Made by a program: the position numbers and the translations under genes. Positions 1-13,948 of a DNA stretch of 37,281 nucleotides are shown here, in pieces. Under the pieces are notes generated by a model. It searched no databases. It had not been told where the DNA came from and saw nothing but the letters and a program-made list of their open reading frames with translations. Each line of letters opens with the position of its first letter. The stretch's first letter is position 1. This stretch comes from Methanobacterium sp. PtaB.Bin024 (GTDB taxonomy: Archaea > Methanobacteriota > Methanobacteria > Methanobacteriales > Methanobacteriaceae): assembly GCA_002067065.1 (NCBI GenBank), contig MVPY01000087.1, positions 1 to 37,281 of the forward strand. Reading direction: 5' to 3'.

Positions 1-1
1 C

Positions 2-514
<513 letters not shown>

Positions 515-528
515 AGGGGGTATTAAGA

Positions 529-1318
<790 letters not shown>

Positions 1319-1338
<20 letters not shown>

Positions 1339-1381
1339 TCTCTGTTTTACCCACTTTTTTTATTTTTTTAGGCTTTTTTTT
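1319..1381 (+). terminator. Hairpin plus oligo-T terminator of the fwd operon
   Basis: A 10-bp perfect stem (AAAACAGAGA at 1319-1328 with TCTCTGTTTT at 1339-1348, 10-base loop) overlaps the last codons and stop of fwdC. It is followed by three T tracts (about 1355-1360, 1363-1369 and 1374-1381). Oligo-T runs are the known archaeal termination signal; the stem may add mRNA 3'-end protection. Confidence 0.7.
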
Positions 1382-1458
1382 AAACTAAATTTAAATTTTT
1401 CAAAAAAACCCAAATTTTTTTAAACATGACTGTGATATCAATGTGATATGTGATTATC

Positions 1459-1752
1459 ATGGAAGAAGAAATATTTCTAAAACCCGATGAAACTATAGAA
1501 TATCTCAAAGACAATGTCCAAATGCACGATATTCTCGAAATTTCTTATAACCGTATTTATGCTCCTGGAGAGGTCTTAGGACTCGAAATGGAGGAGGAAC
1601 ATGGTGAGGAATTCCTTCAGGTCACGTTGCACCTGACTGGAGAACTGATCAACCAGACAGTGAAAATCAACATGCATGCTATTAAAGATGACCTTATTGA
1701 AATAATACATACTCAGGGTGACGCATCTAAGGTTATCGTGGTGGAAGACTAA
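1459..1752 (+). CDS. DUF2097-type small protein, copy 1
   Basis: A 97-residue acidic cytoplasmic protein of unknown function that I recognise as the methanogen-specific DUF2097 type (from memory of the family). It has no signal peptide, membrane segment or cysteine. The core residues are Y-L-K-D-N-V near residue 15, the block ISYNRIYAPGEVLGLE, a central HLTGELINQTVKI strand region and DDLIEI near residue 80. The ATG at 1459 is preferred because GTGAT at 1443-1447 is well spaced for it; a GTG at 1450 is in frame and would add three residues. The next gene on the same strand is a clear paralogue, so this is a tandem duplication, probably one transcription unit separate from fwd (a terminator lies between). 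No function is claimed. Confidence 0.75.
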   Translation: MEEEIFLKPDETIEYLKDNVQMHDILEISYNRIYAPGEVLGLEMEEEHGEEFLQVTLHLTGELINQTVKINMHAIKDDLIEIIHTQGDASKVIVVED

Positions 1753-1806
1753 AAAGAGGAAGTTTAAATTGAAATTATTAAATAAATGTATCTTTGGGGT
1801 GTTGTA

Positions 1807-2121
1807 ATGGTAAAAAACCTGACTATGGATTGTGAAGAAGTTATTGAATACGTTAAAAAGAACGTAAGACCTTACGATAAAGTGGAAATGTCTTACAATC
1901 GGGTTTTCACTCCGGGTGAGGTCATAAATGTTGAAACCTGTGTACTAAAAGGTGGAAGAAAGAGCTGTACCGTGGTAGTTCACCTTGATGGGGACACTAT
2001 CCACACCACTGTAGATGTTGACCTTGAAAAAATAAAATATGATTTAATTGAGGTCAGACACTGCCCCAAAAATGGTGAAGAGACCATGATCGTCATTGAC
2101 ACTTGTGACGAAGAATTATAA
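1807..2121 (+). CDS. DUF2097-type small protein, copy 2
   Basis: A 104-residue paralogue of the preceding gene. The two share EYVKKNV/EYLKDNV, the SYNR-x-x-x-PGEV block, a VxVHLDGDTIHTTVDVD strand region matching HLTGELINQTVKIN, and the YDLIEV/DDLIEI helix. Unlike copy 1 it has four cysteines (in DCEE, ETCVLK, RKSCTV and RHCPK) plus a C-terminal DTCDEEL, so it may have gained a redox or metal-binding role; that is inference. The start is ATG 1807 because GGGGTG at 1796-1801 is correctly spaced; the upstream ATG at 1786 has no ribosome-binding site. The gene ends convergently with modC, with only an AT-rich 60-base gap. Confidence 0.78.
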   Translation: MVKNLTMDCEEVIEYVKKNVRPYDKVEMSYNRVFTPGEVINVETCVLKGGRKSCTVVVHLDGDTIHTTVDVDLEKIKYDLIEVRHCPKNGEETMIVIDTCDEEL

Positions 2122-2181
2122 TGAATTAGTTACTTATTACTTTATAATTTATTATTTTTACCTGAGAATAAAATTAATTTA

Positions 2182-3297
2182 TTAAATGGAACGGTAAGCA
2201 TCATCATGGTACTCCATTAAATTCACATTCAAGGACTTAAAACTTAGATAAATCTCTTTTCCTCTTTCTATTCCCAACGATTCGCAGGAATTAGGGGTTA
2301 AAACTCCTCTAAAGGTCACGCCTCCCACTTGAACTTCAATCCAGACAGTATGTCCCACTTCAAACAGGTTTTTGACCACTCCCTTTAACTGGTTTCTAAC
2401 AGATGATATGAAGGGTTCATTGGAGAATATGATGCTTTCTGGCCTTATCGCCACCATCACATCTGTCTTATCAGAGGAATGCTGTTCAAACACGTCTGAA
2501 CTGTGGATAATTATATCATGGTTAATCCTTATTTTTAAGAGCGATTTATCATGGCCTACTATTTGGCCCTTGAAAACATTGTGCACTCCCACAAAGTTAG
2601 CCACAAAGTCATCTGATGGTCTAGAGAAAACATCATGTAGGGTGCCCTGTTGGAGAATTTTGCCATCCTTCATAACTGCCACCTGCTCAGCTAAATTGTA
2701 GACATCATTAAAGTTATGGGTGACATGAATGCAGGTGGTTTGGTACTCTTCAATTACATTCTTAATGAGGGTGGTGAGGTAGGCGTGGGTGTTAACATCT
2801 ACTGCGCTGAAAGGTTCATCCATCAACAGCAATTTTGGCTCAACGATAAGGGAACGAGCAATAGCTGTCCTTTGCATCTCTCCACCACTAAGGGTTCTAG
2901 TATCCCTTTTAAGTAGATGATCAATTTTAAGTTTCTCAGCCATCTCATATACCCGGGATTCCAAAAAAGATTTATCGCTTTTATTTTTTTTCTTAAGGCC
3001 ATATGATATATTTTCGAAAACATTCATATGTGGAAAAAGAACATAATCTTGATATACAATGCTAATGCCACGGTCTTCAGGATTTAGAGGAGTGATATCC
3101 TTTCCTTCCAGCATAATTTGACCTTGATATGGTTTATAGAATCCGGCAATGGTTTCCAGCAAGACAGATTTCCCTGATCCTGTAGGGCCAATTAAGACAT
3201 GGTAAGCTCCTTCTTTTACCTGTAAATTAATGTTTTGTAAGTGGAAATCTTTTAAATCAACATTCAAGTCTTTAATGTCTAAAAACAGACTGATCAT
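2182..3297 (-). CDS. modC: Molybdate/tungstate ABC transporter ATP-binding protein
   Basis: A 371-residue ABC ATPase. Walker A GPTGSGKS is at residues ~37-44, signature LSGGEMQR at ~136-143, Walker B LLLMDEPF at ~156-163 and the H-loop THN at ~193-195. Residues ~290-360 form a C-terminal TOBE/MOP-like ligand-sensing domain, as in ModC/WtpC and sulfate-type importers. It is the third gene of a modA-modB-modC operon and would power oxyanion uptake at the cytoplasmic face. One oddity is that AGGAG abuts the ATG at 3297 with no spacer, so initiation may be inefficient or occur slightly downstream (CTG codon 4 is well spaced but an unusual start). Molybdate versus tungstate preference cannot be read from the sequence; the nif context suggests molybdate. 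Confidence 0.88.
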   Translation of the reverse strand: MISLFLDIKDLNVDLKDFHLQNINLQVKEGAYHVLIGPTGSGKSVLLETIAGFYKPYQGQIMLEGKDITPLNPEDRGISIVYQDYVLFPHMNVFENISYGLKKKNKSDKSFLESRVYEMAEKLKIDHLLKRDTRTLSGGEMQRTAIARSLIVEPKLLLMDEPFSAVDVNTHAYLTTLIKNVIEEYQTTCIHVTHNFNDVYNLAEQVAVMKDGKILQQGTLHDVFSRPSDDFVANFVGVHNVFKGQIVGHDKSLLKIRINHDIIIHSSDVFEQHSSDKTDVMVAIRPESIIFSNEPFISSVRNQLKGVVKNLFEVGHTVWIEVQVGGVTFRGVLTPNSCESLGIERGKEIYLSFKSLNVNLMEYHDDAYRSI

Positions 3298-3347
3298 CTC
3301 CTATTTAATCTCTGAATTTTCACTGTGAACTCTTCCTACTTTTTAAA

Positions 3348-4130
3348 CTACAGGGCTTTCTCTTTACCATATTTTTCTAAAACTACAATGGCTACAAAAG
3401 CAATAATCACCAGAACAATGCCAGCAGATATGGCCATATCCACGTTTCCAAAGGAAAGATTAAGATATAAAGTGATGGGAAGGGTTTCAGTTTTCATGAA
3501 AGTCCCACCACCCAGGAAAAGAACGGCAACAAAAGTACCTATGCAACGTGCAATGGTAACCACTCCTGAAGCGAAAATACCATCCTTTGAAAGAGGCAGA
3601 GTAACAGAACGGAAAGTTTCAAATTCACTGTACCCTAAACTTCTGGAAACAAATTCATAACGAGTATCAATATAATTAAAGGTTGAATATAATATCCGCA
3701 CTGCAAAGGGAAATGCCACAAAGAATTGGGCAACTATTACCCCAGTCACAGTGAAAACAATTTGTATACCAAATTTTTCCAGGAAACCGCCGAGTAAATT
3801 ATTACCGAATAACATCAAAAGGGCCAAACCTAAAACTATCTCGGGAAAAGCCATGGGTAAATCCAGAATACTCTTAATCAGAGTTTTCAGGGGAAATGAG
3901 TAACGGCTGAGCGAGTAGGCAGTGGGTATAGCCACCAACATCACCAGTACAGATGATATGGCCGCAGTGTAGATGGTTAGTTTAAAGGCTTCGACCATTT
4001 CTTCAGATTGAATGGCATCAATAAAACCCTGGAAACTGGGAAGAATAAAAAGACTTCCTACAGCCATGAAAAGAATAAGGGTAAAAAAAATGGCTATGGA
4101 GATAAAGGATATCTCCATTTTTGATTTCAC
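3348..4130 (-). CDS. modB: Molybdate/tungstate ABC transporter permease
   Basis: A 260-residue integral membrane permease of the ModB/WtpB type with about six hydrophobic segments, starting with one at residues ~9-30. The cytoplasmic EAA-like loop is visible as SRSLGYSEFETFRSVTLPLS, the segment that docks on the ATPase. The start is GTG at 4130, supported by an AGAGGA ribosome-binding site about six bases upstream; an in-frame ATG at 4118 lacks such a site. It lies 43 bases downstream of modA and 50 bases upstream of modC, all on the - strand, so one operon is likely. The family assignment rests on the EAA loop, length and neighbours. Confidence 0.88.
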   Translation of the reverse strand: MKSKMEISFISIAIFFTLILFMAVGSLFILPSFQGFIDAIQSEEMVEAFKLTIYTAAISSVLVMLVAIPTAYSLSRYSFPLKTLIKSILDLPMAFPEIVLGLALLMLFGNNLLGGFLEKFGIQIVFTVTGVIVAQFFVAFPFAVRILYSTFNYIDTRYEFVSRSLGYSEFETFRSVTLPLSKDGIFASGVVTIARCIGTFVAVLFLGGGTFMKTETLPITLYLNLSFGNVDMAISAGIVLVIIAFVAIVVLEKYGKEKAL

Positions 4131-4173
4131 TTGGATTCCTCTTTTTTATAGTTTTTTTGTTAAGGTTTGAAGC

Positions 4174-4986
4174 TTAACTCTGGTTTACAGGTTCAAAACC
4201 CCATTTTTCCCAGATTTTCAGACCTTCATCAGATGTAGCATAGTCTTCAAACTTCATGGCCAGGTCCTGGTCTTGGGTGTATACTGTGACTCCAATTGGA
4301 ATGGTTTTAATGATATTTTGGTCTTTTGGTATTTCAACAGTGGTGATTTTACCTTGACCTTCACTCCAGGTGGTCATATCTGCCCAGATTATGGTGGCGT
4401 CAGCCTGACCAGTAACTAGGTAGGTGAGAAGTTGATTAACGGTGGTGGTGTAGGTAACCACATTAGGGGTAACATTGTCAGTGAGATTGGTCTTGTTGAG
4501 TATTTTTTCACTGGTGGATCCAATGGCCGGTCCTTGAGGATCGCCTAAAACCACTTTAACATCTGATTTTCCCAGGTCTGCGAGACCAGTGATGTTTTTA
4601 GGGTTACCCTCTTGCACAGCAATTATGGGTATGTGTTTGGTGACATTTTTAACTGTGTCATTTATTATGTACCCTTTATTCATGCTTTCATTCATATATT
4701 TGATATCTCCAGGTATAAACAGGTCAGCATCTTTCTGGGTTTCCAGAATACCGAAAAGCTCTGAACTTCCACCGTAACGAATATCAACAGTGACACCAGG
4801 ATTATCTTCCTCAAAATTGGCTTTCAACTCATTCATGGCCTTGATGGTTCCAGCACCAGCCAGGATTGTAATAGTTTTATTTTCTGACGTGCTAGTAGCA
4901 CCAGTTAACATTCCACTTGCATATAAACCTACAACGATAATTACTATAGCAACGATGGCTATAATGGCAATATTTTTTGATTCCAT
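4174..4986 (-). CDS. modA: Molybdate/tungstate-binding lipid- or membrane-anchored protein
   Basis: A 270-residue extracytoplasmic solute-binding protein for the modBC transporter. Residues ~5-28 are a hydrophobic signal anchor. The mature domain begins ITILAGAGTIKAMNEL, and GGSSELFGILE, DLFIPGDIKYM, GDPQGPAIGSTSEKIL and QADATIIWADM match the ModA/WtpA type II binding-protein layout. The start is ATG 4986, with GGAGGT five bases upstream; a longer frame from 5010 has no ribosome-binding site. The gene is first in its operon; a TATA-like TTTTTATATG lies near 5060 and a perfect 7-bp-arm palindrome (5028-5047) covers the predicted transcription start. ModA and WtpA cannot be separated with confidence by eye. 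Confidence 0.87.
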   Translation of the reverse strand: MESKNIAIIAIVAIVIIVVGLYASGMLTGATSTSENKTITILAGAGTIKAMNELKANFEEDNPGVTVDIRYGGSSELFGILETQKDADLFIPGDIKYMNESMNKGYIINDTVKNVTKHIPIIAVQEGNPKNITGLADLGKSDVKVVLGDPQGPAIGSTSEKILNKTNLTDNVTPNVVTYTTTVNQLLTYLVTGQADATIIWADMTTWSEGQGKITTVEIPKDQNIIKTIPIGVTVYTQDQDLAMKFEDYATSDEGLKIWEKWGFEPVNQS

Positions 4987-5027
4987 TTTAAACCTCCAAT
5001 ATATAACCAAGTTCTTAGATAGCGAAC

Positions 5028-5047
5028 TCGATAATTCTATTTATCGA
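5028..5047. promoter_or_regulatory. Candidate metal-responsive operator of modABC
   Basis: A perfect inverted repeat, TCGATAA-N6-TTATCGA. It sits about 25 bases downstream of the TATA-like element near 5060 on the - strand, so it overlaps the predicted modA transcription start. In overall look (CG at the ends, AT core) it resembles ModE-type molybdate operators, but no ModE-like gene is in the window. The sequence is observed; the role is inferred. Confidence 0.5.
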
Positions 5048-5177
5048 CATGCTCATATAAAAATATCACGGGGAAAATTTCTAATTTTTTTATTACAAAA
5101 GGCTTTAAAATATTTGAAACTGTGTTTAAACCATTTATTTCGAATATGTATATTAAACATTTCAGCAGTTTTAATGG

Positions 5178-7139
5178 TTAAACTAAGGGGTTTATCCTCA
5201 CCCACGTGTCATAATAGGGAGTTCCATCACCAACCTCACTAACAATGTCTGGTGTTAAAACATTCACACATCTATTGTACTTTAACCATCCTCCTTTATA
5301 GGTAAGGATATAATCCTTCCGAACCTCTTCATTTGATTTTATCTTAACTATAATATTTCCAACATGGGATTCAAGAAGTGCTTTATCTCCATCGTTCAAA
5401 CCTTTATCCTGCAAATTATCTGGATGTATCTGCACTTCCAAGAATCCATCCACTAGTTCATCCTCTGGAACAACTGATCCCACGAAGTCTTTGTGCATGG
5501 TGGAAAGCAGTCTTAAAGGATAATTTTCAACATACGTGTTGTTTGGTGAGAAATCTTCAATAAATTCAAATTTTCCTGATTTTGTTTTAAATTTCCCATC
5601 ACTAAATGGTATTTCAGGATCTCTGGACATTTTTTGGGGAGCACTACACAGATCCTCAAAACCTATACTCTGATTTAAGATAGGGTCAGCCAGTTTCATC
5701 AACCATTTTTTAGGACTTCCTGACATCTCCTCCCCAAAACCCAATCTATCTGCAAGAAGCTGAAATATTTCAAATTCAGACTTAACTTCACCCTGAGGGG
5801 GAATAACAGGATTCACAGGTGAAACCCAGTTATGACCGTAACTACCAATCAAATCTTCTTCCTCCAGGTAAGTAGTTGCAGGTAAAAACAGATCTGCACT
5901 ATCAGAAGTATCATTCAGAAAATGATCAATCATGACTACAAAATCTGCACTTTCAAATCCTTCCTTAACCTTTAAAGAATTAGGATTCAGGTTAACCGGG
6001 TTTCCAGATGTTATGAAGATGAATTTTATTGGGGGATTATCCGTGGATAGGATGGCTTCACCTATTTTAGGCATGGGAAGTTGGCGTTGATTTTTACCCA
6101 ATTCATTCATCTCTAGAGAAAAATCGAAGTATTCATATTCTTCAAAACCCTGACTCACTCCTCCTCCTGAAACTCCAATATTTCCAGTGATAGCAGCAAG
6201 AGCATCAATCATACGAAATGTAAGGTGTCCCTGCACGTAGCGATGAACTCCCCAGCCAGTAACAATGCTTGAAGGGTTACCTTCAGCATATATAAGTGCT
6301 AATTCTTCCAGAGCAGGGGGGGCAACGTCACATTTACAGGATAGGTCTTGTAGTGAATATTCGTCAAGTATGTGATGGTATGAAGGGAAGTTTACAGTAT
6401 AATTGTCTATAAAATCATGATCCACCAGGTTGTTCCTTTCCTCAAGATCCTTTTCAATGATGATTTTAGCAAGGGCCATGGCCAGATAATGGTCATTTCC
6501 TGGTGCGGGTTGGATGAATAAATCTGCATGTTTTGCAGTTTTTGTTTTCACAGGATCTATCACTATGAGGGTGCTACCATTTCTTTTTGCTTTTCGCAGG
6601 ATGCGCCAGAGATGTACATCTGTCACTGCCGGGTTTCTACCCCAAATAATTATCACATCACTGTTGAGATGATCCATGGGGTCATGAGACTTCTTCTCCC
6701 CGAAGTCCATGGTCATAGCTGCATGGCCAATACCCCCACAGACTGTCCCATAAGTGGTGGTTACTCCTCCCAGTAAATTGAAAAATCGTTTGTTCATCGC
6801 TTGAAGGGCGGTACGCGCCCCAAAACCCTGATAATAAAGAATGCTCTGACTTCCATGGGTTTTAATTACTTTGGAAATCTGTGAAGCAGCAATATCCAGT
6901 GCTTCATCCCAGTTGATCCTTTTCCAATCCCCGTCAACCTTCAAAAGAGGGTGGAGAATTCTTCTATCATTGTAGAAATAATTTTCAAGGTAATGAACAG
7001 TGTTTTTACATAAAAAACCAGCTGTTACATCATGTTTAGGATTCCCACGCAATTTAACAACCTTTTCATCTTCAACCTGTGCAATTATACTACAGGCACC
7101 TGGACAGTCCCTAGTACACGTGGTAAAAACTGTTTTCAA
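5178..7139 (-). CDS. Molybdopterin oxidoreductase (DMSO reductase/formate dehydrogenase superfamily)
   Basis: A 653-residue Mo/W-bis-pterin enzyme. The N-terminal [4Fe-4S] motif is C8-x3-C12-x3-C16-x27-C44, then the pterin-binding core. A cysteine in TVCGGIG (~134) is a plausible metal ligand, and the C-terminal beta-barrel pterin domain includes VQIHPDNLQDKGLNDGDKALL. There is no twin-arginine signal, so it is cytoplasmic. Start correction: the frame is open to an ATG at 7220, but that has no ribosome-binding site, whereas TTG at 7139 has AGAGGT (7145-7150) and places the start seven residues before the cluster, as usual in the family. The substrate is unknown; it lacks FdhB or membrane partners next to it. 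It lies between modABC and the nif-end ferredoxin, which could be its electron partner. Confidence 0.85.
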   Translation of the reverse strand: MKTVFTTCTRDCPGACSIIAQVEDEKVVKLRGNPKHDVTAGFLCKNTVHYLENYFYNDRRILHPLLKVDGDWKRINWDEALDIAASQISKVIKTHGSQSILYYQGFGARTALQAMNKRFFNLLGGVTTTYGTVCGGIGHAAMTMDFGEKKSHDPMDHLNSDVIIIWGRNPAVTDVHLWRILRKAKRNGSTLIVIDPVKTKTAKHADLFIQPAPGNDHYLAMALAKIIIEKDLEERNNLVDHDFIDNYTVNFPSYHHILDEYSLQDLSCKCDVAPPALEELALIYAEGNPSSIVTGWGVHRYVQGHLTFRMIDALAAITGNIGVSGGGVSQGFEEYEYFDFSLEMNELGKNQRQLPMPKIGEAILSTDNPPIKFIFITSGNPVNLNPNSLKVKEGFESADFVVMIDHFLNDTSDSADLFLPATTYLEEEDLIGSYGHNWVSPVNPVIPPQGEVKSEFEIFQLLADRLGFGEEMSGSPKKWLMKLADPILNQSIGFEDLCSAPQKMSRDPEIPFSDGKFKTKSGKFEFIEDFSPNNTYVENYPLRLLSTMHKDFVGSVVPEDELVDGFLEVQIHPDNLQDKGLNDGDKALLESHVGNIIVKIKSNEEVRKDYILTYKGGWLKYNRCVNVLTPDIVSEVGDGTPYYDTWVRINPLV

Positions 7140-7294
7140 AGAATACCTCTTTAATATTTTTACAATAGACCCTAGATTTTTGTGGCGCGGATTTTTATGT
7201 AGTATACTTTTATTTAACATTTAATTGATTTTGTGGCATGAAATTTGGATGAGAATCAAAAGTGGTTAATAAAAATAAAAAAATTAATTAGTTT

Positions 7295-7483
7295 TTATTC
7301 AGTCAGTATAATAGCCTCATTGGGACAAACATCTGTGCAAACTTCACATAAACTGCATTCATCAGGGTTTTTTATTCCTATTTTTTCTCCATCAATCATC
7401 AAGATTTCCATGGAGCAAACTTCAGCACATTCCCCACATTCAGCTCCATCACATTTTTCATCAACAATCTTTATGGTAACCAT
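7295..7483 (-). CDS. 2[4Fe-4S] ferredoxin at the end of the nif cluster
   Basis: A 62-residue ferredoxin with two cluster motifs: an unusual C-x4-C-x2-C-x3-C (CDGAECGECAEVC, residues ~11-23, with S instead of the usual P after the last Cys) and a standard C-x2-C-x2-C-x3-CP (CSLCEVCTDVCP). The start is ATG 7483 with GAGGGTGAT just upstream. It lies 96 bases downstream of the NifX-like gene on the same strand, so it is probably the last gene of the nif transcript and could supply electrons to nitrogenase reductase or to the molybdopterin oxidoreductase downstream. A closely similar ferredoxin with the same x4 spacing sits at the other end of the cluster (16262-16474). T-rich sequence after the stop (around 7265-7290) may terminate the transcript. 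Confidence 0.85.
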   Translation of the reverse strand: MVTIKIVDEKCDGAECGECAEVCSMEILMIDGEKIGIKNPDECSLCEVCTDVCPNEAIILTE

Positions 7484-7579
7484 TTTACAATCACCCTCAA
7501 TTAAGCTTCATTAAATTTGTTAGAATCAATTTCATCAGACGTTATTGTTCCTTGACTCAATTTTTTAATTCATTGAATT

Positions 7580-7900
7580 TTAACTTAATAAATGCTTAGA
7601 ACATTCCTCAACGCCTTTTTTAACCTCACAATCTAGTTGTACGGGTTTTATTCCAAGTTTTCTCAGTTCAATTGTGGGTTCCTTCCCAATTTTACTGCAT
7701 AAAACAGCTTTACAATCATTTATAAGATCAATGGATGATATCCAGCGTTCACTATGCTCATTTAGGGCCATAGGTGTTTTTTCTCTAATTACCTGGAATT
7801 TACCTTCACCATCTTTAATTTCATAAATTAAAAAACGATTTGCATCTCCAAAATGCAAATCAATAACTTTCCCATCGGTTGATGCCACTGCAATTTTCAA
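7580..7900 (-). CDS. nifX: NifX/NifB-C-terminal-like Fe-Mo cofactor-binding protein
   Basis: A 106-residue single-domain protein of the dinitrogenase iron-molybdenum cofactor family (NifX/NafY/NifB C-terminal type), which binds FeMo-co or its precursor NifB-co during transfer between assembly proteins. The hallmark N-terminus MKIAVASTDGKVIDLHFG is followed by FLIYEI and, further on, CKAVLCSKIG. The start is TTG at 7900 with GGAGGAG about six bases upstream inside the end of nifN; the nifN stop and this start are directly adjacent, indicating coupling. It follows nifN as nifX does in Methanococcus maripaludis. A paralogue is at 15756-16094. Confidence in the family is high; the exact name among NifX-like proteins is less sure. 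Confidence 0.82.
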   Translation of the reverse strand: MKIAVASTDGKVIDLHFGDANRFLIYEIKDGEGKFQVIREKTPMALNEHSERWISSIDLINDCKAVLCSKIGKEPTIELRKLGIKPVQLDCEVKKGVEECSKHLLS

Positions 7901-9302
7901 TTAAATCTCCTCCTTAGACATGAAATCTTCTTCAAATCCTTCATCACCTTCTTCTCTTAATATTTCTTCTGTTTTTTCATCAACAATTTCATATCCTGCT
8001 TCATCATAGTAAAAGTCTAGTAAGGTATTGGTTATTTTATCAACAAATTCAATACTCCCCTTATATCCCAACACAGAAATCCTCTGAGCTCCCAATCTGT
8101 CAAATATAGGGAAACCAACTCTTAAGAGGGGAATGTTTTCTTCTTTAGCAGTACTGGCACCGTATGCATTACCAATTAAGATGTCTGCACCTGCTTTTTT
8201 GATGGCCTGATGCATATCAAAAAGATCACCACCAGCTAAAATTACTGGATTAATTCCTTTTTCTTTGGAGATGAGTTTCACATCTTCAGTGAATCTTTCA
8301 CTTTCTGTTCCAGTGCACACCACCGAGGGTATCATCCCTAACTCAGAAGTGAAACGTGTCATTCCAGAAACAAAGTCAGGATCACCAAAGATGGCCACTT
8401 TACGATGGAAGTTGTAGGAATGTGCATCTACCATGGCATCTAAAAGTCGGCCACGATCTTTTTCCACAGATTCAGGAATTTCCAGATCTCCTAATTCGCA
8501 TACAGATGTCACGAATTGGTCAGTGTTTTCAAAACCAAGGGGTAAAGGTCCTGATATGGATTTCACACCAAATTTCTTTTCAAGAAATATGGCTGCAGAA
8601 TCTACATGTTTTGATAGTGAAATTGTCCCTAATGAATTGGCAGTATCCTCTATTTCCTCAATAGATGTTCCTTCATTGTATAAAGACAGGGTTTCTTCAG
8701 TTAAAGGTGCATCCAGATTTTCTGAAGTATCAGTAAGAATGATACTATCACAGTTAAGCTGGTATAATAAGTCTTTGACCTGTTTACAGTCTGCAGGGGA
8801 TATGTTGCCAGTGATTATGTTGATCTTACCATTGGGTACTGATGGAGTAGCTAAATGTTCTACCAGTGCTTTTATAGTTCGGTTGTATCCTTCCACATGG
8901 GATTCAACATAGCTGGGTGTTGAAACTGGGATGATGACTGGAAGCTCGTTATCCAAGTTGGCATCTTTGAATTTTTCTATAATCCCTGCCATATCATCGC
9001 CTATGGTTTCTGTTAGGCAGCTAGATGTCACCACTATCATGTCAGGGGACTGTTTTTCAGTGATGTTTTTCAGGGCCTTCATTAAATTGAATTCCCCTCC
9101 ATAAATCACTGTTTTTTCATTCATTGAAGTTGAAGCAACTTCTATGGGTTCTCTGAAGTGTCTGATGAGCTGAAATCTCATATAGGTACTGCAGCCTTGA
9201 GAACCGTGTATAAGGGGCATGGTGTTTTTGACACCGAGGAGGGCCTGCACGGCTCCCATAGGCTGGCACATTTTGGAGGGATTGACTACAGCAAATTTTT
9301 TA

Positions 9303-9313
<11 letters not shown>
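7901..9313 (-). CDS. nifN: Nitrogenase cofactor scaffold subunit NifN
   Basis: A 470-residue NifK-like protein that with NifE forms the scaffold on which NifB-co matures to FeMo-co. It keeps the NifK-family blocks NPSKMCQPMGA, HGSQGCSTYMRF, SSCLTETIGDD and STPSYVESHVEGY. Its place after nifE and its smaller similarity to nifK than to a structural subunit identify it as NifN. The start is ATG 9313, because GGAGGTGAT (9319-9327) is ideally spaced; a GTG at 9322 lies inside that site and is rejected. It overlaps the end of nifE by 11 bases, consistent with one-to-one translation of the E2N2 complex. The C-terminus is acidic. Confidence 0.93.
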
Positions 9314-10700
<1,387 letters not shown>

Positions 10701-10888
10701 TATTCATACCTCAAAATTATCATTTCTATCACTATAAATTCTGAATATCCTCTAATTTCTTTCATTGGAAATTTAATTGATTTATATTCATTTATCTCCA
10801 TTTAATTCGTTTTTTTATCTTTAAAAATCCGTCTTAACTCTTATTAATTCTTACTCTAACTGCTGTGTTGAATAAATTGGAAAAATAA

Positions 10889-10922
10889 TATTTAATGGGC
10901 TGATTTTACAGCCCATTAAATA
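10889..10922. terminator. 14-bp stem hairpin between nifK and nifE
   Basis: A perfect inverted repeat: 10889-10902 pairs with 10909-10922 around the loop ATTTTA. The core is TTTAATGGGCTG/CAGCCCATTAAA. It starts 28 bases after the nifK stop on the transcribed (-) strand. There is no long T run directly after it, so it could be an mRNA 3'-end stabiliser or partial terminator rather than a full stop; nifE and nifN lie beyond it. Confidence 0.7.
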
Positions 10923-10950
10923 GGAGTAATGGAGGAGTGAACGTTTCTTG

Positions 10951-13818
<2,868 letters not shown>

Positions 13819-13948
13819 GTTCTCCTAATTCAAATTTAGATTTATTTTATCTTTTTATTCATCAAATTTTCATTTGTTTTATCAGTTTAATGAAATTACG
13901 TGCTTAAATTACATGATTTGGTGATATTTTTAATTTTAATAAGATTTG

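Noticed and set aside
4173..4200. GGTTCAAA near the modA 3' end as a tRNA T-loop
   Set aside because: It lies inside the modA reading frame and no acceptor or anticodon stem can be built around it.
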